From the NCBI GenBank assembly GCA_029265715.1, contig JAJUGZ010000041.1, positions 1-33,001 on the forward strand: a DNA stretch of 33,001 nt. Direction: 5' to 3'. This DNA is from Bacteroidota bacterium (GTDB taxonomy: Bacteria > Bacteroidota > Bacteroidia > Bacteroidales > Prolixibacteraceae). A program made the translations under genes and the position numbers. A model generated the notes under the pieces. It had not been told where the DNA came from. It worked only from the letters and a program-made list of their open reading frames with translations, and did not search any database. Shown piece by piece: positions 14,636-23,211 of this stretch (positions are counted from its first letter, which is position 1; the number at the start of each line of letters is the position of its first letter).

Positions 14636-17239
14636 ATGAAGAAATCGATTGGATTTTTCCTGATGGCTTTACTCATCGGGGTAGCATTTTCCTGCAAACA
14701 GGAAGAGAAGCATTTTATAACCGACGAAACGTATCGCGACAAAGTGGAATCTGATTTTGAGTCAGTCCGGAATATGGCGGCAAGCCGGTCAGCTCAGTTG
14801 TTTGGGGTTTTCAATGAAAAACTGACGACCGAAGAGGCCGAGGCCCTGAAATTTTTATACGCCTATATGCCGTTGAACGATCTGGCTGATTACGATGGCG
14901 GTTTTTTTCTGAAGAATGTCCGTCTGGCATTTGCCGCCCGCGACACATTTAAATGGGGCCGAGAGATTCCCGAAGATGTGTTTCGGCATTTTGTATTGCC
15001 ATACCGGGTTAATAATGAAAACTTAGACTCGGCCCGGAGTGTTTTCTTTCACGAACTTTATCCGCGCATAAAAGACTTAAGCATCGAGCAGGCCGCGCTT
15101 GAAGTAAACCACTGGTGCCACGAAAAGGTCAACTATCATCCGTCCGACTCCCGGACCAGTGCACCGCTTTCGACCGTTCGGACAGCTTGGGGGCGATGTG
15201 GCGAAGAATCGACATTTGCCGTAACGGCCCTGCGTTCGGTAGGCATTCCGGCCCGCCAGGTTTATACGCCACGGTGGGCTCATGTGGATGACAATCATGC
15301 GTGGGTCGAAGTTTATATAAACGGGGCCTGGAAATATATGGGGGCCTGTGAGCCCGAGCCGGCGCTAAATATTGGATGGTTCACGGCGCCGGCCTTGCGT
15401 GCCATGATGATGCACACCAATGCGTTTGGGAACTATTCCGGTTCTGAGAAAGTGTTGAACCGCTACGATAAATACGCCAAACTGAACCTGCTCGAGAATT
15501 ATGCGCCGGCCAAAGAATTGGTGGTAAAGGTTGTTTCGCCGGAAGGGGCTCCGGTTGAAGGGGCGGCAGTTGAATTTGGTTTGTACAATTACGCCGAATT
15601 TTATCCGCTGCAAAAACAAACAACAAAAGCCGACGGGTTAGCTTCGCTGCTGACTGGCTATGGCGATATTCAGGTACTGGCTTCGGATAAGCAAGGACGT
15701 TTTAATCTTGAAAAAGTTACGGTTGAAACGCAGGATACCTTCATCCTTGTGCTGTCGCATCGGGTTGGCGATTCATTTAAAAAATCGTTTGAAAATGTGC
15801 CCCCGGTTGCAAAACCTGCCCCTGATGTTAATCCGGAGGGAGCTGAAGCAAACAAGATCCGTTTTGCCCGTGAAGATTCGATCCGGGAAGCTTATATCTC
15901 GACATTTATAACTCGCGAAAAAGCCGAAGCGTTAGCAGGGGAGCTTTTGCTGGATAAAGACCGGGTCTGGAATGTGCTGGAAGCAAGCCGGGGTAACTGG
16001 AGCGAAATTCAGTCATATCTGAAAAAAGCGGTAACCATTAATAAAAATGCAGCTCTTAATTTGCTGGAAGAAATCGCGCCCAAAGATTTGCGCGATACGC
16101 CATCGGATATTTTACTCGACCACCTTTCTCGCTTTACGCAACTAAACAGCAATCCGGAGTTGTCGGATATGGAAAAGAAGTACGTTCTGAATCCGAGAGC
16201 CGAGCTTGAAATGATCCGGCCATACCGGTCATTTCTTCAGGATAGCTTGATGAAACTGAAACAGGCAACTGCTGAGCAGACTGTAGCCAAACTTACTGAA
16301 TGGATCAATCAGAAAATCGTGATTGATACGGTTAATAATTATTACAATATCGCAATTAGCCCGATCGGTGTTTTTCAACTAAAACGAAGCGACGCGTTTA
16401 GTCGCGATCTGTTTTTTGTTGCAGCCTGTCGTTCGCTTAATATTCCCGCGCGCATCGAGCCGGCAACCAAAGTTCCGCAGTACTATAACGGGCAATGGCT
16501 GAATGTTGGGTTCGGAGCTGCTGTCGAAAATCAGGTTCAGCCTGAAAAAGCTTGGGTAAAGTTGCAGGCCCCCAAAGGCAAAATGCACGAACCGCTTTAT
16601 TACATTCACTTTACCTTGGCCCGGTTTAAAAATAACCGGTTCGAAACGCTCGATTACGATTGGGAAACTCCGCTAAGCAAGCTCCCGGAGAAACTGGAAC
16701 TGGAGCCCGGTTATTATCAGTTATTGACGGGCAACCGCATGGCCGATGGCAGCGTGCTGGTGCACGAAGAATATTTTGAACTGAGAAAAGGAGAGGAACT
16801 GACAAAGCAACTGATTATTAACGAGCAAGCCGGAAAGCCTAAAGTGATTGCCAGTTGGAAAGGTTCGGTCGCTCCGGGACCCGGAGCATGTGTGGTCGGC
16901 TGGATCAATCCGGCAACCGAACCAGGAAATCATTTCTTGAATGAGTTTGGACCGGTAAAACCGGCATTTGAGGCTGGCGGGGTTAGTCTGACGATCTATG
17001 TGCAAAACAAGGAAGATATTGAAAAAATAAAAGGCAGGCTTCCTCAGAATACTGTGTTTAGAATCGACGAGGGTTGGAATTTGCTTGGTTCGTTTGCTGC
17101 AGAAACCAAGCTTGCCGGTAAGGAGAACCTGCCGGTTTTCATCGTCCTTCAGAACAAAAGCGAGGTGATTGCCCACATCGCAGGTTACAGTATCGGGACA
17201 GGCGAACAACTGCTAAAATGTATTTCGCGCGCAAAGTAG
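14636..17239 (+). CDS. transglutaminase-like lipoprotein
   Basis: An 867-residue exported lipoprotein. The N-terminal signal MKKSIGFFLMALLIGVAFSC ends in a lipidation cysteine (C20). The transglutaminase/protease-fold core spans about residues 150-245, with the catalytic cysteine in WGRCGEES (C188) and histidine in DDNHAWVEV (H221); the acidic third member may be E239 (GACEPEP) in place of the usual aspartate. After it comes a carboxypeptidase-regulatory-like beta-sandwich (about 297-360, VVSPEGAPVEGAAVEF). Residues about 583-627 repeat the pattern of the core (SRDLFFVAACRSLNIPARIE against ESTFAVTALRSVGIPARQVY) but lack the catalytic cysteine, so a second, inactive copy is likely. Substrate unknown; family members act on peptides or glycopeptides outside the inner membrane. 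Confidence 0.88.
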   Translation: MKKSIGFFLMALLIGVAFSCKQEEKHFITDETYRDKVESDFESVRNMAASRSAQLFGVFNEKLTTEEAEALKFLYAYMPLNDLADYDGGFFLKNVRLAFAARDTFKWGREIPEDVFRHFVLPYRVNNENLDSARSVFFHELYPRIKDLSIEQAALEVNHWCHEKVNYHPSDSRTSAPLSTVRTAWGRCGEESTFAVTALRSVGIPARQVYTPRWAHVDDNHAWVEVYINGAWKYMGACEPEPALNIGWFTAPALRAMMMHTNAFGNYSGSEKVLNRYDKYAKLNLLENYAPAKELVVKVVSPEGAPVEGAAVEFGLYNYAEFYPLQKQTTKADGLASLLTGYGDIQVLASDKQGRFNLEKVTVETQDTFILVLSHRVGDSFKKSFENVPPVAKPAPDVNPEGAEANKIRFAREDSIREAYISTFITREKAEALAGELLLDKDRVWNVLEASRGNWSEIQSYLKKAVTINKNAALNLLEEIAPKDLRDTPSDILLDHLSRFTQLNSNPELSDMEKKYVLNPRAELEMIRPYRSFLQDSLMKLKQATAEQTVAKLTEWINQKIVIDTVNNYYNIAISPIGVFQLKRSDAFSRDLFFVAACRSLNIPARIEPATKVPQYYNGQWLNVGFGAAVENQVQPEKAWVKLQAPKGKMHEPLYYIHFTLARFKNNRFETLDYDWETPLSKLPEKLELEPGYYQLLTGNRMADGSVLVHEEYFELRKGEELTKQLIINEQAGKPKVIASWKGSVAPGPGACVVGWINPATEPGNHFLNEFGPVKPAFEAGGVSLTIYVQNKEDIEKIKGRLPQNTVFRIDEGWNLLGSFAAETKLAGKENLPVFIVLQNKSEVIAHIAGYSIGTGEQLLKCISRAK

Positions 17240-17260
17240 CTTTTGTTGAAACAAAACAAT

Positions 17261-17297
17261 CCGAAAAGGCTGTTCTCTGTGGGGGCAGCCTTTTCGG
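17261..17297 (+). terminator. hairpin, probable terminator
   Basis: A perfect 12-bp stem CCGAAAAGGCTG (17261-17272) / CAGCCTTTTCGG (17286-17297) around a 13-nt loop, 21 nt after the lipoprotein stop. The T run is inside the stem rather than after it, so termination efficiency is uncertain. Confidence 0.7.
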
Positions 17298-17357
17298 TTC
17301 AATGGATCAATAAAAACTTTCTCATTGAACAATTTCTGTTTTCCGGTAATAAAAAAA

Positions 17358-17365
17358 TATATTTG
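17358..17365 (+). promoter_or_regulatory. -7 promoter element of porQ
   Basis: TATATTTG matches TAnnTTTG exactly, 61 nt before the ATG at 17427. It lies inside the longest open frame (which would begin at 17325), which argues against that upstream start. No good -33 box was seen. Confidence 0.55.
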
Positions 17366-17426
17366 GCGTTTGAAAGATCATAAACCATTTCCGGAGTACC
17401 CTCCGAAATGGAAAATCAGGAAACTC

Positions 17427-18449
17427 ATGTCGAAAGCCCGTTATGTTGCCTTTTTGCTTGGTTTAATTCTTCCCGCGATCGTGAATGCTCAAATTGGCGG
17501 GGAGAATACGTACGAATTTCTGAATTTAACCAATTCGGCCCGTATGGCGGCTTTGGGTGGCAATCAGGTGGCATTGAAAGATGTTGGCGATTTGAATACT
17601 GCCAGCCATAATCCGTCGCTGTTAAGCGAGGGCATGAATAAGGTCATGGTGGTTAATTATGTCGATTATTTCGAAAAGGTAGGCTATGGTTATGCTGCTT
17701 ATTCGTTTAAAACCGGTCTGCCCGGCAATACGGCTATCGGGATCCATTACATTAATTATGGCGAATTTGTTGAGGCCCTTGCTTCGGGCGAGAAAACCGG
17801 GAATACGTTTAATGCAGCCGAATACGCTTTTAACCTGTTTTGGTCCGACCGTAGGGGGCAGCTTGCGTACGGAGTAAACCTGAAGCCCATTTTATCGTCG
17901 TTCGAGAATTACCAGTCGTTCGGGTTGGCTGCCGATTTGGGCCTCAGTTATTTCAGTAAAAACGAACAAACAACGCTGGGGTTTGTGCTGAAAAATGTCG
18001 GGTCGCAGATAACCACTTATTACGAAGGAGCTGAGCGGGAAACCTTGCCGTTTGATGTACAGTTTGGCGTTTCGCGTAAGCTGGCGCATGCCCCGGTTGT
18101 GTTAAGCGCTACCATGCAGCATTTGCAAAAATGGGACTTGGCCAACGAAACGGAAGATAAAGCAACCGGAGAAATTACAAACGAAGGCTTTGGCAAGCAG
18201 TTTTTACGCCATGCCTTACTGGGTGTCGAGTTGCTGCCGTCGCCCAATTTCTCGATCCGGGCCGGGTACAATTATCAGCGCCGTCAGGAACTTAAGTTCG
18301 ACGAAAAGGTGTCGACAGTGGGATTTTCATGGGGCTTTGGGTTCAAGATAAAACGCTTTCGTCTGGATTACGGATCGGCGCGTTACCATCTGGCTGCGGC
18401 CAGCAATCACATTTCCCTGACCATCAATCTGGGAGAAGGTATTCGTTAG
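17427..18449 (+). CDS. porQ: type IX secretion system protein PorQ
   Basis: A 340-residue outer-membrane beta-barrel-like protein of the PorQ family, an accessory factor of the Bacteroidota type IX secretion system. Start chosen at MSKARYVAFLLGLILPAIVNAQ, a clean signal peptide, rather than the frame opening at 17325: those 34 residues (MNNFCFPVIKKYIW...) do not look like a signal and contain a promoter element. The mature N-terminus IGGENTYEFLNLTNSARMAALGG is the hallmark of the family, followed by repeated amphipathic strands (YGYAAYSFKTG, TAIGIHYINYGEF). The C-terminal ISLTINLGEGIR suits a last barrel strand. It runs convergently to DUF721, with only 7 nt between stops. Confidence 0.88.
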   Translation: MSKARYVAFLLGLILPAIVNAQIGGENTYEFLNLTNSARMAALGGNQVALKDVGDLNTASHNPSLLSEGMNKVMVVNYVDYFEKVGYGYAAYSFKTGLPGNTAIGIHYINYGEFVEALASGEKTGNTFNAAEYAFNLFWSDRRGQLAYGVNLKPILSSFENYQSFGLAADLGLSYFSKNEQTTLGFVLKNVGSQITTYYEGAERETLPFDVQFGVSRKLAHAPVVLSATMQHLQKWDLANETEDKATGEITNEGFGKQFLRHALLGVELLPSPNFSIRAGYNYQRRQELKFDEKVSTVGFSWGFGFKIKRFRLDYGSARYHLAAASNHISLTINLGEGIR

Positions 18450-18456
18450 CCGGCGG

Positions 18457-18747
18457 TTATTTGAAAATAATAGCAGTAATAATTTCTTCGCCAACTACTT
18501 CGTTTAATCGCTGACGGATTTCCTCGCGCATCATAATTAGTTCGTTCCTGACCATCGGAGAGGTTGTTTCGACAAACAGGACTTTATTATGGATGTTCAG
18601 CTTTTTGGTATAACGCATGATGGTTTTTCCCATAACCGATTCCCACGAATGGATCAATTCGACCTCGTTTAGTTTTCGTTCCAGATGGTTTTCCTGAACG
18701 AAATTTTTCAGGACATCGCGTAAACTTTCTGTTTTGCTCTTTCTCAT
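18457..18747 (-). CDS. DUF721 (DciA-like) protein
   Basis: A small basic 96-residue protein with the DUF721 core: LNEVELIHSWESVMGKTIMRYT, then LFVETTSPMVRNELIMMREEIRQRLN. The family includes DciA, the replicative-helicase loader of many bacteria, and its location directly after recF fits a role at replication forks. It starts 2 nt after the recF stop, so the two form an operon. No regulation of its own is visible. Specific DciA function is family inference. Confidence 0.88.
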   Translation of the reverse strand: MRKSKTESLRDVLKNFVQENHLERKLNEVELIHSWESVMGKTIMRYTKKLNIHNKVLFVETTSPMVRNELIMMREEIRQRLNEVVGEEIITAIIFK

Positions 18748-18749
18748 GG

Positions 18750-19850
18750 CTATTCAATTACAGCTCCGTCGTTGATGGTGAAAATTCGCGATTCGGTATT
18801 CAGCGAGGCAATCATTTGGTCGAGATGCTCACGGTTGGTATCGGTTATAAAAATCTGGCCAAAATGGTCGTCCGAAACCAGGTTTACAATCTGCTCAACC
18901 CGATGTTTGTCGAGCTTGTCGAAAATATCGTCGAGCAGTAAAATCGGGGTCAAGCCCGAGACTTGCTTCATAAAATCGAACTGGGCCAATTTTAACGAAA
19001 CAAGGTATGTTTTCTTTTGTCCCTGTGACCCGAGTTTTCTCATCATAAAATCGCCCAGAGCAAATTCAAAGTCATCTTTGTGGATACCCGCAGAAGTATA
19101 TTGAAGGATGCGGTCGCGGGCGATCGAATCTTTCAGAATCTTTGAAAAATCGTCGGAATAAAAATCCGAAACATGTTTGAGCCCGACTTTTTCCTTTCCG
19201 CCTGAAATCAGTTCATAATATTTCTGAAAGATTGGCTGAAATTGAGCAATGAACTCAGCCCGCGTTTGGTGGATCAGCGAACCGTACCGGATCAGTTGTT
19301 CGTCCCAAATTTCCAGAATTTCGGGATTGAACGAGTTGGTTGTGGCAAATTGCTTGAGCAGGTTATTACGTTGTAGCAGGGCCCGGTTGTAACGTATCAG
19401 CTGCTCGAGGTAAACCGCATTGTACTGCGAAATAACCGAATCAATAAATCTCCGGCGTTCTTCGCTCCCTCCTGAAATCAGGTCGTTGTCTGAAGGTGTT
19501 ACCACAATAACCGGGAGCAACCCGATGTGCTCCGACAATTTTTTGTAGACTTTTTTATTTCGCCGGACAATCTTTTTCTGCCCTTGTTTTAACCCGCAAT
19601 AGATGTTTTCTTCCGAATCCAGTCGTTGATATTTCCCTTCTATCATGAAGAATTCTTCTCCGTGGCGGATGTTTTGGGCATCAATGGGGTTCAGGAAGCT
19701 TTTGCAAAACGACAGGTAATAAATGGCATCCATCAGGTTGGTTTTACCGGCTCCATTGTTGCCTATAAAACAGTTCAACCCGTCAGAAAACCGGAACTCG
19801 GCTTCGCGGATGTTCTTAAAATTTACCAGTCGCAATTCTTCTATAAACAT
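18750..19850 (-). CDS. recF: DNA replication and repair protein RecF
   Basis: A 366-residue SMC-like ATPase that binds gapped DNA and helps load RecA at stalled forks. It has Walker A GNNGAGKT (30-37), the ABC-type signature region KLGSQGQKKTYLVSLKLAQ and Walker B PILLLDDIFDKLD near residue 310, and the N-terminal FIEELRLVNFKNI is the usual RecF opening. Length is normal. The ATG at 19850 is the only sensible start. It is divergent from the TPR gene at 20037; the 186-bp gap serves both. In Bacteroidota recF commonly lies away from dnaA-dnaN and next to DUF721, as here. Confidence 0.95.
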   Translation of the reverse strand: MFIEELRLVNFKNIREAEFRFSDGLNCFIGNNGAGKTNLMDAIYYLSFCKSFLNPIDAQNIRHGEEFFMIEGKYQRLDSEENIYCGLKQGQKKIVRRNKKVYKKLSEHIGLLPVIVVTPSDNDLISGGSEERRRFIDSVISQYNAVYLEQLIRYNRALLQRNNLLKQFATTNSFNPEILEIWDEQLIRYGSLIHQTRAEFIAQFQPIFQKYYELISGGKEKVGLKHVSDFYSDDFSKILKDSIARDRILQYTSAGIHKDDFEFALGDFMMRKLGSQGQKKTYLVSLKLAQFDFMKQVSGLTPILLLDDIFDKLDKHRVEQIVNLVSDDHFGQIFITDTNREHLDQMIASLNTESRIFTINDGAVIE

Positions 19851-19997
19851 GGATTCAACTTCTTTCGGTGAACAAAACTAAACAATTTCGAAACGCCGGC
19901 CTACCTAATTTTTTCAACAGTAACGATACAAACAGCAATATGTTGATTAATATCCAATTTTAGTTCGTGATTCGCGTGGTAGTTTTTGAAAAAAGTC

Positions 19998-20005
19998 TAT
20001 TTTTG
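19998..20005 (+). promoter_or_regulatory. -7 promoter element of the TPR gene
   Basis: TATTTTTG, an exact match to TAnnTTTG, 31 nt upstream of the ATG at 20037. TTCG at 19971-19974 might be a weak -33 element, 23 nt away. Confidence 0.6.
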
Positions 20006-20036
20006 CCTCACAATTTTCGAATAAGAAATTTATACA

Positions 20037-20729
20037 ATGGCAAAGGACAATTTGAACAAACAGGTTGATAATCTAACCGAGGTTGAGAATGTTTTGACTA
20101 AGTCGGAACAGTATATTGAGAAAAACCAAAAAATGCTGATGATCGTTGTCGGCGGTATTGTTTTAGTAGTTGCTGCAGTACTGGGGGTCAACAAATTTTA
20201 TCTTCAACCCAAAGGGAAAGAAGCTCAGGAACAAATGTTTATGGCTGAGCAGTATTTTGCTAAAGATTCGTTTAACCTGGCGTTAAATGGCGATGGCAGC
20301 GCATTGGGATTCCTTGATATTATCGACGACTTTGGCTCGACCAAAGCTGGCAATCTGGCATGCTACTACGCTGGTATTTCTTATTTGCACATGGGGCAGT
20401 ACCAGGATGCCATCAACTATCTGGATAAATTTTCAACTGATGATTTGTTGTTGGGACCGATTGCTGTTGGCGCAAAAGGCGATGCTTACATGGAGCTTGG
20501 ACAAGCAGATAAAGCGCTGGACTTATATAAAAAAGCGTATGGTTTAACCGACAATGAGCTGACTACTCCGGTTTACATGATGAAAGCTGCCGGCGTGCTG
20601 GAAAGCAAAAATAACTTTGCCGAAGCCTTGAAGATTTACGAAACATTGAAGCAGAAATATCCAAATTCAAATGAAGGGCGCAGTATTGATAAATACATTG
20701 CCCGGGCTAAAATAAAACTGAACAGCTAA
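20037..20729 (+). CDS. membrane-anchored tetratricopeptide-repeat protein
   Basis: 230 residues: a cytoplasmic N-terminal segment (1-33), one membrane helix (about 34-52, MLMIVVGGIVLVVAAVLGV), then a periplasmic tetratricopeptide domain with at least three repeats (ACYYAGISYLHMGQYQDAINYL, then GAKGDAYMELGQADKALDLY, then YMMKAAGVLESKNNFAEALKIY). The layout resembles YfgM, an ancillary subunit of the SecYEG translocon and chaperone network, but assignment is by architecture only. It is followed by a strong terminator and ribH, a neighbourhood often seen in Bacteroidota. Confidence 0.85.
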   Translation: MAKDNLNKQVDNLTEVENVLTKSEQYIEKNQKMLMIVVGGIVLVVAAVLGVNKFYLQPKGKEAQEQMFMAEQYFAKDSFNLALNGDGSALGFLDIIDDFGSTKAGNLACYYAGISYLHMGQYQDAINYLDKFSTDDLLLGPIAVGAKGDAYMELGQADKALDLYKKAYGLTDNELTTPVYMMKAAGVLESKNNFAEALKIYETLKQKYPNSNEGRSIDKYIARAKIKLNS

Positions 20730-20752
20730 AAAGCGTTTGAGACGATATTTGC

Positions 20753-20780
20753 AAATCCCCTTCATGTGAAGGGGATTTTT
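20753..20780 (+). terminator. terminator between the TPR gene and ribH
   Basis: AAATCCCCTTCA (20753-20764) / TGAAGGGGATTT (20767-20778), a 12-bp stem with a tiny loop, continuing in T. Its T tract runs straight into the -7 element of ribH at 20781. Confidence 0.85.
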
Positions 20781-20788
20781 TATTTTTG
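20781..20788 (+). promoter_or_regulatory. -7 promoter element of ribH
   Basis: TATTTTTG, exact match to TAnnTTTG, 19 nt before the ATG at 20808. It begins directly after the terminator stem of the gene before. Confidence 0.6.
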
Positions 20789-20807
20789 CACAATCAGAAT
20801 TCATTAT

Positions 20808-21296
20808 ATGGCTACAAAAAATTTATCAGAATACGATTTGGCATCTGTGCCGTCTGCTTTCGGGATGAAATTCGGGATTGTAGTTGCCGAGTGGAATTAC
20901 GAAATTACAGGTGCTCTGGCCCAGGGGGCTGTTGATACATTGAAGAAACATGGCGCTTCGGAAGAGGACATCTATCTGAAACATGTTCCCGGAAGTTTTG
21001 AACTTCCGTTGGGGGCGCAATTTATGGCCGAATATACCGATGCCGACGCCATTATTATTTGTGGATGCGTTATTCAGGGTGAAACCCGTCACTTCGATTT
21101 TATTTGCGATGGTGTGACCCAGGGAATGACCGAGTTGAACCTGAAGTACAATAAGCCCTTTATTTTTGGTTTGTTGACGACCGATAATCATCAGCAGGCA
21201 CTCGACAGGGCTGGTGGTCGTTTAGGAAATAAAGGCGATGAGGCAGCAGTGACGGCGATAAAAATGGTCGACTTAAAACGGCAGATGATAAAATAA
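20808..21296 (+). CDS. ribH: 6,7-dimethyl-8-ribityllumazine synthase
   Basis: Condenses 5-amino-6-ribitylamino-uracil with 3,4-dihydroxy-2-butanone 4-phosphate, the penultimate step of riboflavin synthesis; forms cytoplasmic pentamers or capsids. Visible family motifs are [20 protein letters not shown] (ligand loop), [14 protein letters not shown] with the catalytic histidine, and [17 protein letters not shown]. The longest frame opens at 20766, but those 14 residues ([14 protein letters not shown]) are encoded by the terminator and promoter, so the start is the ATG at 20808 ([10 protein letters not shown]), giving 162 residues, a usual length. No FMN riboswitch is seen in the short leader. 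Confidence 0.95.
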   Translation: MATKNLSEYDLASVPSAFGMKFGIVVAEWNYEITGALAQGAVDTLKKHGASEEDIYLKHVPGSFELPLGAQFMAEYTDADAIIICGCVIQGETRHFDFICDGVTQGMTELNLKYNKPFIFGLLTTDNHQQALDRAGGRLGNKGDEAAVTAIKMVDLKRQMIK

Positions 21297-21328
21297 AAAA
21301 AGAGGGGTTGAATTCAACCTCTCTTTTC
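21294..21328. terminator. bidirectional terminator between ribH and the Spy-like gene
   Basis: Near-perfect palindrome AGAGGGGTTGAATTCAACCT followed by CTCT (21301-21324), with seven A before it and TTTT at its right end, between two convergent genes. It can serve both strands. Confidence 0.88.
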
Positions 21329-21355
21329 TGTAAACCAAACTCAAATTTATGAAAA

Positions 21356-21790
21356 TTAGCGTGGCCCGTTGCCTTCCGGTCCGCGTCTGTTTTGCATCAT
21401 TTCCTGACGCCGTTTTTCCATTTCATCGTATTTTTTAGCTTGTTCTGCTGTTAGCAAAGCTTTGATTTCTTTTGCCTTTTCTTGCTGGATGGCCTGCATT
21501 TTCTGACGCATTTCGTCGCGTTTCGATTGATCTGCATCTCTCATTTGACCCCACATCCCCGAGGTTTTCTCCTGGTATTTCTTATTAATTGCGGCTACCT
21601 TGGCTTCCTGATCTTTATTTAAGCCCAATTCCTTAACCATCATTTCTGTTTGGCGTTTTACCATCTCGTCGGGGTTCATTCGTGGAGGGCGTTGTCCGCT
21701 TTGAGGCCGTTGTCCTTCTCCCCGTTCCTGGGCAACCGAAGCTGCTGCCACTGAAAGTAGCAAGAACAGTACGATAAAAACTTTCTTCAT
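21356..21790 (-). CDS. Spy/CpxP-like periplasmic protein (LTxxQ-type)
   Basis: A 144-residue exported, highly charged helical protein. The signal peptide MKKVFIVLFLLLSVAAASVAQ is followed by a Gly/Pro/Gln-rich linker and long helices with LNKDQEAKVAAINKKYQEK and LLTAEQAKKYDEME, which are LTxxQ-like motifs of the Spy/CpxP chaperone and stress-sensor group. The C-terminus is Arg/Gly/Pro rich. The frame extends to a TTG at 21796, but the ATG at 21790 gives a standard signal peptide. Bacteroidota encode many such proteins, often called DUF4890, and the exact role is unknown. Confidence 0.8.
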   Translation of the reverse strand: MKKVFIVLFLLLSVAAASVAQERGEGQRPQSGQRPPRMNPDEMVKRQTEMMVKELGLNKDQEAKVAAINKKYQEKTSGMWGQMRDADQSKRDEMRQKMQAIQQEKAKEIKALLTAEQAKKYDEMEKRRQEMMQNRRGPEGNGPR

Positions 21791-21920
21791 GATCAATAAA
21801 TTTTGATTTCTGTTTTAGTGATTTTGGCTGTTTAGACTTTTCATGGGGTGAATAGTTTAATCAATCTCATAAATATTTTAGTTCGTCGTATTAAATGGCG
21901 CGTTGTTTTATTGGCTTAAC

Positions 21921-21928
21921 TATTTTTG
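21921..21928 (+). promoter_or_regulatory. -7 promoter element of the second nucleotidyltransferase gene
   Basis: TATTTTTG, exact TAnnTTTG match, 40 nt before the ATG at 21969. No clear -33 box at consensus spacing. Confidence 0.55.
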
Positions 21929-21968
21929 TACAAGCTGCATTTTGCCTTGAAATTTTGATTTTTTAGAA

Positions 21969-22694
21969 ATGAAAGCATTGATTTTTGCTGCCGGATTGGG
22001 AACCCGTCTGGGGCCTTTTACTCAAAATAAACCGAAGGCACTGGTCGAACTGGCCGGGAAGCCTTTGTTGTTACATGCCATCGAAAAAGTTTTGGCTGCC
22101 GGTATTACCGATATAACCATCAATGTTCACCATTTCTCTGAACAGATTATCAGCTTCGTGAATGATTTGCATATAAATGCACAGATCCATATTTCCGATG
22201 AAACCGAGCGGCTGCTTGATACGGGCGGCGGGTTGAAAAAAGCTGCCAGATTTCTGAAAGGAGAGGAGCCCGTCCTGATTTTTAATGTGGATGTGATCAG
22301 TGATTTGGACTTCACGGAGTTGGAGCAATATCACCGGCAGTTCGGCGCGCTGGCCACGTTGGTTGTTCGACGAAGGAAGACATCGCGTTACATCATGTTT
22401 GATAAAAACCTGCTGATGACCGGCTGGAAGAATTTTGCCTCGGAAGAAACCCGAATCAGCAGGGCGGATGCCTTTGCCGGCTCAGAACCGCTGGCTTTTA
22501 GCGGTATTCATGTTATCGACCCGCAGCTGTTTGATCTAATTACCGAGTCGGGCAAATTCCCGATCATGGATTTGTACTTACGCCTGGCCCGGGATTATCC
22601 GATTAAGGCGTTTATCGACCAGTCTGAAGTATGGATGGACCTTGGTAAACCAGACCAGTTGGAAAAGGCCGAAAAGCTCCTGAAAGGGGAATAG
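21969..22694 (+). CDS. nucleotidyltransferase (MurU/HddC-like)
   Basis: A 241-residue NTP-transferase domain protein. It has the signature IFAAGLGTRLGPFTQNKPKA, VHHFSEQI, ETERLLDTGGGLKKA, the metal-binding FNVDVISD, and SEVWMDLGKPDQL at the end. This length and motif set fit the group that makes NDP-sugars from 1-phosphates, including MurU (N-acetylmuramate 1-phosphate uridylyltransferase) and HddC-like enzymes. The substrate is not decidable here; MurU would link it to peptidoglycan recycling. No kinase partner is adjacent. It starts at ATG after its own promoter and ends 12 nt before the convergent DUF486 stop. Confidence 0.87.
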   Translation: MKALIFAAGLGTRLGPFTQNKPKALVELAGKPLLLHAIEKVLAAGITDITINVHHFSEQIISFVNDLHINAQIHISDETERLLDTGGGLKKAARFLKGEEPVLIFNVDVISDLDFTELEQYHRQFGALATLVVRRRKTSRYIMFDKNLLMTGWKNFASEETRISRADAFAGSEPLAFSGIHVIDPQLFDLITESGKFPIMDLYLRLARDYPIKAFIDQSEVWMDLGKPDQLEKAEKLLKGE

Positions 22695-22706
22695 CATTCT
22701 ATCTTT

Positions 22707-23075
22707 TTATTTTTTAAAGATGAAATAAACGGCCAGGACCAGGAATGCAAAACCGATCAAATGGTTCATCCGAAAACTTTCGTTGCGGAAAAACAGCAAC
22801 GAGAAAATGGTAAAAACGACTAACGTGATAACTTCCTGCAGTACTTTCAATTCGACCAACGAGAAAGGGCCTCCGTTTTCCCGGTAGCCAATCCGGTTGG
22901 CCGGAACCTGGAAAAAATATTCGAACAGGGCAATTCCCCAGCTTATTAGTACAATTGCGATTAGGCTTAATTTGCTGAAGTTTTTCATTTCGGCAAATTT
23001 CAGGTGCCCATACCAGGCCATGGTCATAAATGTGTTGGAGAAGACCAATAAACCGACTGTTAATATGCCTTTCAT
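22707..23075 (-). CDS. DUF486 (DMT-superfamily) membrane protein
   Basis: A 122-residue inner-membrane protein with four hydrophobic segments (about 3-21, 36-54, 78-96 and 103-119) and the DUF486 pattern TMAWYGHLKF, SWGIALFEYFFQVPANRIG and FSLVELKVLQEVITLVVF. The family belongs to the drug/metabolite-transporter fold; no substrate is known. It starts at ATG 23075. Its start codon overlaps (ATGA) the stop of a 62-codon open frame that begins inside repeat copy B, suggesting shared transcription or translation. Confidence 0.9.
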   Translation of the reverse strand: MKGILTVGLLVFSNTFMTMAWYGHLKFAEMKNFSKLSLIAIVLISWGIALFEYFFQVPANRIGYRENGGPFSLVELKVLQEVITLVVFTIFSLLFFRNESFRMNHLIGFAFLVLAVYFIFKK

Positions 23076-23131
23076 AAGTAAATATTGTTGTTAAAATATT
23101 GAAATTTAGGTGTGTACTTATGGAACTCCAT

Positions 23132-23169
23132 GCCATGAAAATTAGCTTCTCTAATAATATTTACATGGC
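23132..23169 (-). other. nested hairpin between repeat copy B and the DUF486 gene
   Basis: On the minus strand GCCATG (23169-23164) pairs with CATGGC (23137-23132). Inside it are AAA/TTT pairs, then ATTAG and CTAAT around the loop AGAAG. The outer GCCATG/CATGGC pair repeats the pairing seen in the 104-bp repeat. It lies in the probable leader of the DUF486 transcript, 57 nt before its ATG. Confidence 0.5.
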
Positions 23170-23211
23170 CTTTGGTGCCACCACCATAAATTTTGTTACC
23201 ATGGCATGTTC

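Noticed and set aside
17325-17426. Longer porQ N-terminus starting at 17325
   Set aside because: It contains an exact -7 promoter element and hides an obvious signal peptide that begins at 17427.
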